A stretch of DNA of 49,352 nt. Origin: Prochlorococcus sp. AG-424-P16. Its GTDB lineage: Bacteria; Cyanobacteriota; Cyanobacteriia; PCC-6307; Cyanobiaceae. The stretch covers positions 1-49,352 of the forward strand of contig QCNI01000009.1 in NCBI GenBank assembly GCA_003213255.1, given 5' to 3'. The first letter of the stretch is position 1; each line of letters opens with the position of its first letter. Made by a program: the position numbers and the translations under genes. The notes under the pieces were generated by a model, which was given only the letters and a program-made list of their open reading frames with translations, was not told the origin of the DNA and ran no database searches. Below, in pieces: positions 9,831 to 16,258 of the stretch.

Positions 9831-9947
9831 TTAATCCTTACCCAAAAAGTCCCTGTTGAATTGCTCTCTTGCTGGTTTCTGTATATTGAATATAACCCAA
9901 GCCAAAGCAGCGATAATGGGTGCAAAAACTACGATTGTTCTTAGCAT
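9831..9947 (-). CDS. psbY: Photosystem II protein Y
   Basis: A 38-residue single-span thylakoid protein of photosystem II, peripheral and close to cytochrome b559. It reads [18 protein letters not shown], a transmembrane helix of about 18 residues, then [18 protein letters not shown], a charged tail. This agrees with my memory of picocyanobacterial PsbY. The ATG is at 9947 and the stop is 6 bases from the trmFO start. Confidence 0.8.
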
Positions 9948-10124
9948 TTTTGAAATCCTATTACTTATTAAGTTATTTTAACTTTTAACTGTAAATTTAG
10001 AGAGAAATTTTAATTTTTTATTTCATAAGTTAAGAATTGTTTTTCTATTGTTTAAGTTGAGATAAAAAGTTGTTTTTTTTACCTTAAAAAGGGATAATTT
10101 CATATGTACTCGATTTTACAAAAT

Positions 10125-10196
10125 GGGTCGCTAGCTCAGCGGTAGAGCATCCGGCTTTTAACCGGCTGGTCCTGAGTTCGAATCTCAGGCGACCCA
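10125..10196 (+). tRNA. tRNA-Lys (anticodon TTT)
   Basis: Complete cloverleaf of 72 bases. The acceptor stem GGGTCGC pairs with GCGACCC; the D arm is GCTCAGCGGTAGAGC; the anticodon stem CCGGC/GCCGG encloses a loop with TTT; the T arm is CTGAGTTCGAATCTCAG. Discriminator base A. The 3' CCA is not encoded. Confidence 0.97.
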
Positions 10197-10719
10197 CATT
10201 TACTTATAATTGAGTCCAATATTTATAGTCTCATTAACTAAAGAAATATAAACTCCAACAAATCTAACTTCTTTTATAATTTTGTTTGCAGATATTTATT
10301 TATATCTTTTTTCTACAATGACTATTTACACCATAAGAAATCTTTTATTATTTAAAAGTAAATAACGAAAATCATCATACATAAATTGAAATCAAAAACA
10401 CAAATACCCAGAATTTAATTAAAACAAAAATTTATATAGCTCTAAATTCTTTAGAAATCTCAAATCTGAAAAAATTTAAATCAAATCTATCCAAATATTT
10501 AATTTATGAAACTTTTAAAAACTAACTAATAGTTAATTTAAATGTAAGCTTTAAATGATTTAACAATTTACAACAACACGCAAAAATGATCCATTTTTCT
10601 AGCGTCAGCAATATTTAAAATAATTAAGGGCTAATTCCATCGCGATATTAAAAAAATACTTTACAAAGCTTCATAATACCTGTTACAATAGTTTACATAA
10701 ACTACTTATTATTATTATT
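10197..10719. other. Non-coding stretch upstream of hli gene
   Basis: 523 bases, very AT-rich, between tRNA-Lys and a short hli gene. I find no reading frame with a credible start and ribosome site on either strand and no clear hairpin terminator. The last 60 bases contain TTACA-type motifs (TTTACA near 10660, GTTACAATAG near 10682), also present before the hli gene at 37033, so this end probably holds the hli promoter. Confidence 0.5.
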
Positions 10720-10827
10720 ATGACTCCTGAAGCAGAACGTTTTAATGGTTGGGCAGCAATGTTAGGTTTTGTTGCAGCTGTTGGTGCTTATGTAACAACT
10801 GGACAAATCATCCCCGGTTGGTTCTAA
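10720..10827 (+). CDS. High-light-inducible protein (short form)
   Basis: A 35-residue one-helix Hli/ELIP-type protein. The helix carries the chlorophyll-binding pattern ERFNGWAAMLGFVAAVGAY (E-x-x-N-G-W-x-A-M-x-G) and ends TTGQIIPGWF, the usual Hli tail. These thylakoid proteins bind chlorophyll and carotenoid and protect photosystems during high light and other stress. The gene stands alone with its own terminator just downstream. Confidence 0.93.
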   Translation: MTPEAERFNGWAAMLGFVAAVGAYVTTGQIIPGWF

Positions 10828-10850
10828 ACCAAAAAGAATTTAACTAATTT

Positions 10851-10891
10851 GAGTGAGAGTTCCTTAATTGAGGATCTTTCACTCTTTTTTT
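10851..10891 (+). terminator. Rho-independent terminator after hli
   Basis: GAGTGA(G)A...TTTCACTC hairpin followed by a run of seven or more T. It ends the hli transcript 24 bases after its stop codon. Confidence 0.8.
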
Positions 10892-11020
10892 CTACAATCA
10901 ATTAAAAAAATGGATAAATTAAATTCTTAATTGCTAATACCCTGTGTTCCTAAACTAAAATTACTTAAATCCAGAAATAATTATTTTTATTCGAGAATTT
11001 AATTTATTCTTCAGAAGTAT

Positions 11021-11152
11021 CTATTTAGCTGATTTTTTTTCGATAGTATCTAAACATGAAGAACATAATAAATGGCCTTTCTTTATCCAGAATGTTTTAG
11101 TTGATCTTTCTATATCTTTTCGACAAATTAAACATTTAAATATGGGTGTCAC
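11021..11152 (-). CDS. Small zinc-ribbon-like protein
   Basis: A 43-residue protein with two Cys pairs, KCLICRKD and LLCSSCLD, spaced by about 20 residues and likely to form one zinc knuckle. The start is GTG at 11152, supported by GGAGG located 6 bases upstream (CTTTGGAGGTATAGTG), an unusually good ribosome site for this genome. It lies alone downstream of the porin genes. I do not recognise a named family; roles in RNA or protein binding are possible but not shown. Confidence 0.6.
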   Translation of the reverse strand: MTPIFKCLICRKDIERSTKTFWIKKGHLLCSSCLDTIEKKSAK

Positions 11153-11259
11153 TATACCTCCAAAGTTAGTTTTAATTTAATAATAAATACTTTTCTAGTT
11201 TCAAGCTTCAACTATTTTTTTAATTAAAAAAAACTAGATAGCAAACTTTCTCATAATCA

Positions 11260-12290
11260 AAAAAAAGACCTGCTATATGCAGGTCTTTTAATGTGTGTAA
11301 GATTTCTAAATTAAATTTAGATTTAGAAGCTGAATGATGTTTTAACCATGATTCCAGTTTCATCCTCATCTGTAGCACTATCACCTTCGACAGTATAAAT
11401 AAGTGGAGTGATTGTCATTCCATCATTTACTGGGTATGAATAATAGATTTCATACATCATTCTGTCAGGTATTGAACCAGCGGCTTCTTCCATTACACCG
11501 TAAGTACCTGCAGCAGCACCTAATTCACCTGGTCCAACTTCACCATTGATTCCCACGAAGTAAGCTTCTGATTCGTCTTCAACTGCTGGTTCATTATCAA
11601 GATCACCGATTTCATAACCAGCACTGATGTTTAAACCGTTATCAAATGAATAATAACCATTAAATGCCATGAATGTATCATTTACGGCACCAGCTTCAAC
11701 GTTTGCGTAAGTAATAGAAACACCGTAGCTATCAGCTGTGTATGCAGCGTTTACCGCATAAGAATCGTCAGTTTCATCAGTAGCTATACCAGTTTCAGTG
11801 AATTGAGCACCAAATGCTGTTGTGAATCCGTTATCGAAATCATATGCAGCACCGATAGATAATCCACCACCTGTGATTCCAGCACTTACGTTAGCGCAAT
11901 CATCAAGTGTGTTAGATGGTCCACCATATACACAAGCTGTGGTAAATAGCAAACTTCCATCTGTATTGTCACCAACGAAAGCAGTTGCGCCACCTAGAGG
12001 GAAAGTGTATGAAACACCATCAACAGTTAGTGCTTCACTACCACTGTTAAGGTCAAATTCTGCAAGTGCTTGAGTCGCAGGGGCTCCAGTAGCAGTACCA
12101 CCATTACCAGCGTCAATAGAGATATCAAGTGAATCTTCTCCAGTGAAACTTGTGTTCAAGTCAATCTGGAAACCGTAAGCAGCTTGAAGAGCTTCATCTC
12201 CATCAGTAACTGTAGTAGTTACATCTTTACCATCAACAGCACCGATCGCGAAATCAACTGAGAATGATGCAGTTGTTGTTTCTGAGAAGC
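11260..12290. repeat. Perfect direct repeat, copy 1 (porin body and terminator)
   Basis: 1031-base segment matching 12599-13629 at a constant offset of 1339 bases. It covers the terminator and all of the porin gene except the signal peptide and linker. The translations are identical and every stretch of DNA I compared was identical. The ends are sharp: 11259 and 12291 differ between copies. Confidence 0.92.
11263..11289 (-). terminator. Terminator of downstream porin gene
   Basis: Hairpin AAAAGACCTGC-TATAT-GCAGGTCTTTT, 11-base stem, followed by T residues in the minus-strand direction. An identical copy follows the second porin at 12602. Confidence 0.85.
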
Positions 12291-12507
12291 CTCCGTCATA
12301 GCTATCTGTATCGGCTAATCCTTCTCCACCTGCTAAAAGCAGACTTTTATTTGGTTCATTACTATCAAAAGAGTTAACTAATTCGATACTTTCTACGTCA
12401 GAGTAGTTTGAAATTTCATTAAGGTTAATTTCAGTAGCATTTGCAGCAATAGGAGAAATCAATCCTAAAGTCGCTGGAGCTACCAACAAACGTTGGAAAA
12501 GCTTCAT
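11323..12507 (-). CDS. Outer-membrane porin (Som-like), copy 1
   Basis: A 394-residue beta-barrel porin of the marine picocyanobacterial Som type, allowing small solutes through the outer membrane. It has a signal peptide (MKLFQRLLVAPATLGLISP, cleavage near ANATE), a linker of about 50 residues, then repeated amphipathic strands (GAAYDFDNGFTTAFGAQF, NGYYSFDNGLNISAGYEIGD) and a terminal strand ending in Phe (GIMVKTSFSF), the usual assembly signal. Two cysteines (ACVYGG, DDCANV) could form a loop disulfide. No complete SLH domain is present. From the barrel start to the end it is identical to copy 2; the linker (LLLAGGEGLADTDSYDGG) is different. Confidence 0.88.
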   Translation of the reverse strand: MKLFQRLLVAPATLGLISPIAANATEINLNEISNYSDVESIELVNSFDSNEPNKSLLLAGGEGLADTDSYDGGFSETTTASFSVDFAIGAVDGKDVTTTVTDGDEALQAAYGFQIDLNTSFTGEDSLDISIDAGNGGTATGAPATQALAEFDLNSGSEALTVDGVSYTFPLGGATAFVGDNTDGSLLFTTACVYGGPSNTLDDCANVSAGITGGGLSIGAAYDFDNGFTTAFGAQFTETGIATDETDDSYAVNAAYTADSYGVSITYANVEAGAVNDTFMAFNGYYSFDNGLNISAGYEIGDLDNEPAVEDESEAYFVGINGEVGPGELGAAAGTYGVMEEAAGSIPDRMMYEIYYSYPVNDGMTITPLIYTVEGDSATDEDETGIMVKTSFSF

Positions 12508-12598
12508 AAAGTGTCCTCACACAATATAGGTGATTATAAGGTAGTTTAAATAATTATTAAAAACAAGTCACGGTAGACAAAAAAAAAGTTGTCCAGAC

Positions 12599-13629
12599 AA
12601 AAAAAGACCTGCTATATGCAGGTCTTTTAATGTGTGTAAGATTTCTAAATTAAATTTAGATTTAGAAGCTGAATGATGTTTTAACCATGATTCCAGTTTC
12701 ATCCTCATCTGTAGCACTATCACCTTCGACAGTATAAATAAGTGGAGTGATTGTCATTCCATCATTTACTGGGTATGAATAATAGATTTCATACATCATT
12801 CTGTCAGGTATTGAACCAGCGGCTTCTTCCATTACACCGTAAGTACCTGCAGCAGCACCTAATTCACCTGGTCCAACTTCACCATTGATTCCCACGAAGT
12901 AAGCTTCTGATTCGTCTTCAACTGCTGGTTCATTATCAAGATCACCGATTTCATAACCAGCACTGATGTTTAAACCGTTATCAAATGAATAATAACCATT
13001 AAATGCCATGAATGTATCATTTACGGCACCAGCTTCAACGTTTGCGTAAGTAATAGAAACACCGTAGCTATCAGCTGTGTATGCAGCGTTTACCGCATAA
13101 GAATCGTCAGTTTCATCAGTAGCTATACCAGTTTCAGTGAATTGAGCACCAAATGCTGTTGTGAATCCGTTATCGAAATCATATGCAGCACCGATAGATA
13201 ATCCACCACCTGTGATTCCAGCACTTACGTTAGCGCAATCATCAAGTGTGTTAGATGGTCCACCATATACACAAGCTGTGGTAAATAGCAAACTTCCATC
13301 TGTATTGTCACCAACGAAAGCAGTTGCGCCACCTAGAGGGAAAGTGTATGAAACACCATCAACAGTTAGTGCTTCACTACCACTGTTAAGGTCAAATTCT
13401 GCAAGTGCTTGAGTCGCAGGGGCTCCAGTAGCAGTACCACCATTACCAGCGTCAATAGAGATATCAAGTGAATCTTCTCCAGTGAAACTTGTGTTCAAGT
13501 CAATCTGGAAACCGTAAGCAGCTTGAAGAGCTTCATCTCCATCAGTAACTGTAGTAGTTACATCTTTACCATCAACAGCACCGATCGCGAAATCAACTGA
13601 GAATGATGCAGTTGTTGTTTCTGAGAAGC
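12599..13629. repeat. Perfect direct repeat, copy 2 (porin body and terminator)
   Basis: Partner of 11260-12290. The repeat breaks exactly where the two porin linkers diverge, just upstream of the codons for SETTTASF, and in the A run before the terminator. Confidence 0.92.
12602..12628 (-). terminator. Terminator of upstream porin gene
   Basis: Same hairpin as at 11263-11289, ending in T residues on the minus strand. It separates the two porin transcripts. Confidence 0.85.
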
Positions 13630-13804
13630 TACCAGCTTCAAAGTTGTTTAATCTTGCCTCTAAACCGTCTACACGGCTGTTAGTGATAGCAAGTTGTTCT
13701 GCAGGGGTGAAGTCATTAATTGTGACTTCATTTGCTGTGGCTGCTACAGGAGCTAAAAGTCCCAAAGTTGCAGGAGCTACAAGCAAGCTCTTAAAAAGCT
13801 TCAT
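12662..13804 (-). CDS. Outer-membrane porin (Som-like), copy 2
   Basis: A 380-residue porin. The ATG at 13804 begins a clear signal peptide (MKLFKSLLVAPATLGLLAP, cleavage near ATANE); the frame runs 21 codons further upstream without signal-like character. After the signal comes EQLAITNSRVDGLEARLNNFE, a short coiled coil of the kind that joins an SLH domain to the barrel in larger Som porins; the SLH itself is absent. The barrel is identical to copy 1. The 5' region (13805-14042) is non-coding and should hold the promoter. Confidence 0.88.
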   Translation of the reverse strand: MKLFKSLLVAPATLGLLAPVAATANEVTINDFTPAEQLAITNSRVDGLEARLNNFEAGSFSETTTASFSVDFAIGAVDGKDVTTTVTDGDEALQAAYGFQIDLNTSFTGEDSLDISIDAGNGGTATGAPATQALAEFDLNSGSEALTVDGVSYTFPLGGATAFVGDNTDGSLLFTTACVYGGPSNTLDDCANVSAGITGGGLSIGAAYDFDNGFTTAFGAQFTETGIATDETDDSYAVNAAYTADSYGVSITYANVEAGAVNDTFMAFNGYYSFDNGLNISAGYEIGDLDNEPAVEDESEAYFVGINGEVGPGELGAAAGTYGVMEEAAGSIPDRMMYEIYYSYPVNDGMTITPLIYTVEGDSATDEDETGIMVKTSFSF

Positions 13805-14042
13805 AAATTTCCTCACACGAAATTTAAAGTACACCTTAAGATAGTGTATTGACCTATACGAAATCAAGTATCAGCCGCTACATTTTTAAAAAAGATGTGA
13901 CAGTTTTTTGATCTATACAATAGTATTTTTTTTCTTAGTAAAAAAATTTTAAGTAGTTTGAATTTTTCTCAAAAAATTTTATAGATGTATTAAAGATATA
14001 GTCCTAGGATTTTATTTCTATTTTTAAAGATAAAAAAGTAAC

Positions 14043-14210
14043 CTATTCTGACTTTTTGGAAATTTTGAAAGACACCTCTTTTGTCTTATATTTCTTTTTG
14101 CTGTTACCGTTTAAAGCGTCTACGTACCAACCAGATGCCAACCTGGTATCTATCTCTTCATAGCTTTCATTTTTTTTTAATTTGCTTAATGATTTCTTTT
14201 TATAATCCAT
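14043..14210 (-). CDS. Small basic protein, unknown
   Basis: A 55-residue lysine-rich protein (MDYKKKSLSKLKKNESYEEI, then RLASGWYVDALNGNSKKK). It has no membrane segment and no recognised domain. The GWYVDAL core between charged flanks suggests a folded small protein rather than chance translation. It lies upstream of the porin pair in the same direction but is separated by about 240 bases. Confidence 0.45.
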   Translation of the reverse strand: MDYKKKSLSKLKKNESYEEIDTRLASGWYVDALNGNSKKKYKTKEVSFKISKKSE

Positions 14211-14268
14211 AATTTAAATTAATAAGCAAAATATAGCACCTATAAAAACATAGAGCATTACATATACA

Positions 14269-14304
14269 CATTATCAAAACATAAAACATTATCAAAACAT
14301 AAAT
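14269..14304. repeat. Two-copy 18-base tandem repeat
   Basis: Unit CATTATCAAAACATAAAA occurs twice in a row (second copy ends AAAT). It lies between divergent small genes at 14210 and 14444 and could be an operator or a replication slippage product. Confidence 0.6.
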
Positions 14305-14443
14305 TTTTGTTATTTAGAAATCGACCTTAAACAAATATTTTTGAAATCTTTAGAAAAAAGAAAAAAATCTTTGATTTACCTCGACCAAAAAAAATATTAG
14401 TTATATTTTTTAAAAAATTTATACCTGAGGAGCACAAGGTAAA

Positions 14444-14548
14444 ATGACTCAAATATGTCTTATTGTGAATTCTATACCGAGAGATTTGACTGAATTTGCA
14501 TTTTTTTTAGCAGTTGGATTTACAGCAGGTTCGATGGGTCTAATCTGA
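14444..14548 (+). CDS. Single-span membrane mini-protein
   Basis: A 34-residue product MTQICLIVNSIPRDLTEF followed by the helix AFFLAVGFTAGSMGLI. A purine-rich ribosome site (GAGGAGCACAAGG) lies upstream of the ATG. Gly-rich helix packing is typical of thylakoid or plasma-membrane mini-subunits, but no named subunit fits. Confidence 0.5.
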   Translation: MTQICLIVNSIPRDLTEFAFFLAVGFTAGSMGLI

Positions 14549-14613
14549 AAGTTTCAAAATAATTAGTAAAACTGATTAATGTTTATTCATATTAATTCAA
14601 ACATTTCAAATTA

Positions 14614-15126
14614 TTAGATCGAAAGTATTGATTCCACAGGAAAATCAAATCTTGATCTCCCTTTTAGTTCTATCAATTCAACAACAGTTAGTAAACCAGA
14701 AATTTTCTTACCACTTTTATTAACTAATCTAGTTACACAATCCACAGTTCCTCCCGTAGCGAGAAGATCATCAACAATTGCATATGAACTAAATTTTTCA
14801 AGAGCCAGCTTTTCTATTGAAAGTGAGTTACTCCCATACTCTAAATCGTAATTTTCTTGAAATATTTCACCTGGGAGTTTTCCAGGTTTTCTAGCCACAA
14901 TCATTGGTTTACGAGCCTGAAGCGAAATTGCTGAACCAAAAATAAATCCTCTAGCCTCTATTGAAATAATTGCCTCAGAATTTTTAATAACATGATTTAA
15001 AGACATCCTGAGAATTAGTTCTCTAAAGATTTCTGAATCTTGAATTATTCCAAGTAAGTCTTTGAAAGCTATACCTTTTTTTGGAAAATCATTATACGTC
15101 TTAATCAAACTCTCTAGTTTTTCCAT
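14614..15126 (-). CDS. apt: Adenine phosphoribosyltransferase
   Basis: Salvages adenine with PRPP to give AMP. The 170-residue protein has the APRT N-terminal pattern (YNDFPKKGIAFKDLLGII), IISIEARGFIFGSAIS, MIVARKPGKLPGE and the PRPP-binding loop YAIVDDLLATGGT. Length is the family norm. It stands alone, with a tRNA-Pro gene beyond its 5' side. Confidence 0.93.
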   Translation of the reverse strand: MEKLESLIKTYNDFPKKGIAFKDLLGIIQDSEIFRELILRMSLNHVIKNSEAIISIEARGFIFGSAISLQARKPMIVARKPGKLPGEIFQENYDLEYGSNSLSIEKLALEKFSSYAIVDDLLATGGTVDCVTRLVNKSGKKISGLLTVVELIELKGRSRFDFPVESILSI

Positions 15127-15382
15127 CCAACAAAATTAAAATAATATTTTGATAATAATTCCTCTATAGAAGTTAATACTCGGATATTTCTATTGGGTGA
15201 CAAATATTAAAATAAAAGATTATTTTTCAAAAATTTGTTAGTGAAGTAAAGAGAAAAACAATGGTATTTCTTTTTAAAAAAAAACCATAAAAGTAATTTT
15301 GCAGCCTCAAAAGTGATTTTTTATAAAATATTTAGGGATTTGGTCTTTTATAGATGTCTTTTATGGACTAAGATCTTATGAG

Positions 15383-15456
15383 CGGGGCGTGGCGCAGCTT
15401 GGTAGCGCGGGTGCTTTGGGAGCACTAGGTCGCAGGTTCGAATCCTGTCGCCCCGA
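15383..15456 (+). tRNA. tRNA-Pro (anticodon TGG)
   Basis: 74-base cloverleaf. The acceptor stem CGGGGCG pairs with CGCCCCG; D arm GCGCAGCTTGGTAGCGC; anticodon loop with TGG; T arm CGCAGGTTCGAATCCTGTCG. Discriminator A, no encoded CCA. It sits at the edge of the accessory-like region that follows. Confidence 0.96.
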
Positions 15457-15492
15457 TTCAGTTATAGCAGTAAGTCTCAGCTAATAATAATT

Positions 15493-15570
15493 TTCCCTGA
15501 AAAAAGCGTTCCCTCATATTTCCCTCAAATGGGTTATTGGTATCACTAGCTTTGTAAAGTTCCCTCAAAT
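15493..15570. repeat. Clustered TTCCCTCA repeats beside tRNA-Pro
   Basis: TTCCCTCA occurs at 15509, 15520 and 15560, with the variant TTCCCTGA at 15493, all in one orientation within 80 bases of the tRNA 3' end. Such short direct repeats resemble arm-type sites of tyrosine recombinases at tRNA attachment sites. That reading is inference; no integrase gene is visible in the window. Confidence 0.5.
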
Positions 15571-15690
15571 TTTACTGTTGTTTTCTCAATATATATATGT
15601 AGTATTAAGTCAGTTAAGTCTGTCATGGACTTAATCTTCCCCTAGAAGAATCTCTATCCAGTTCGGCCTGTGGTCAGAAAAAGGTTAGTG

Positions 15691-15845
15691 ATGGTTGAGA
15701 GCCTGAAACTACCCGAGTTCTGGAAGCGTTGCTGTGAGTCTCTTATCAGGAGAGATAATAAGGGCAAGTTAACGTAGCTTTTAATCATAAGGATGGTGGA
15801 GCGATTATTGAAACTATCTTTCCGTGTCTTAATACAGATTTATAG
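15691..15845 (+). pseudogene. Possible decayed small gene
   Basis: ATG at 15691 opens a frame reading MVESLKLPEFWKRCCESLIR then RDNKGKLT and a stop. If the frame is shifted once near 15766-15772 it continues GQVNVAFNHKDGGAIIETIF then PCLNTDL to a stop at 15845. The combined text looks protein-like and its base composition is less AT-rich than its surroundings. I do not recognise the family. It may be debris of an integrated element next to tRNA-Pro. Confidence 0.3.
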
Positions 15846-15852
15846 GGAAAAT

Positions 15853-16179
15853 TTAAAAAATATCAGGACATGATTTTTCTGCGATAAATTTTTTTAAATT
15901 CAAAACCCCTTCTCTTGTAAAAAGAATGCTTCCTTCTTTGGAGTCATCTGCCCAATAAGAATCTCTTTTGCCAATAGCTAACCAAAGCCTATCAGGTAAT
16001 GTTGGCATGTACATACTCTCGAAAGCAGATGTCCCAATGTCATTTTCTTCTTTCATATCTTTGCATGCTTCTATCATTAGTTTGGGTCGATTTAAAAAAT
16101 GCCTGACACCCTGCCAATAATATTTTGTTTCAGCTTTAACTGGGGCGATGAATAAAATAATAAATATTAGGTATTTCAT
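15853..16179 (-). CDS. Small secreted protein, unknown
   Basis: A 108-residue protein with a short signal peptide (MKYLIFIILFIAPVKA, cleavage before ETKYYW). The mature part carries two Cys (EACKDM, KSCPDIF) that could form one disulfide, and a Trp/Arg-rich centre (LPDRLWLAIGKRDSYWADD). No family recognised. It lies downstream of the phytase-like gene on the same strand, beyond that gene's terminator, so it is probably transcribed separately. Confidence 0.55.
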   Translation of the reverse strand: MKYLIFIILFIAPVKAETKYYWQGVRHFLNRPKLMIEACKDMKEENDIGTSAFESMYMPTLPDRLWLAIGKRDSYWADDSKEGSILFTREGVLNLKKFIAEKSCPDIF

Positions 16180-16210
16180 GATTTAACTTTTTTTAATTAT
16201 AAGAATTGCA

Positions 16211-16245
16211 AAAAAAAAGCCACCTTATATAAAAGGTGACTTTTA
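16211..16245 (-). terminator. Terminator of phytase-like gene
   Basis: Hairpin with core CACCTT-ATATAA-AAGGTG, extended by AAAAG/CTTTT, followed on the minus strand by an unbroken U run (A run at 16211-16218). It lies 15 bases after the stop codon at 16259. Confidence 0.8.
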
Positions 16246-16258
16246 TTAGTAGTTTTAA

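Noticed and set aside
10197..10719. Island attachment site behind tRNA-Lys
   Set aside because: No repeats of the tRNA end or recombinase-like motifs are visible there, unlike at tRNA-Pro.
11822..12073. 83-codon plus-strand frame, repeated at 13161-13412
   Set aside because: The two copies are identical only because the porin repeat is identical; both are antisense to porin codons.
14221..14443. CRISPR-like repeats
   Set aside because: Only two units with no spacer; a simple tandem duplication. No cas genes anywhere in the window.
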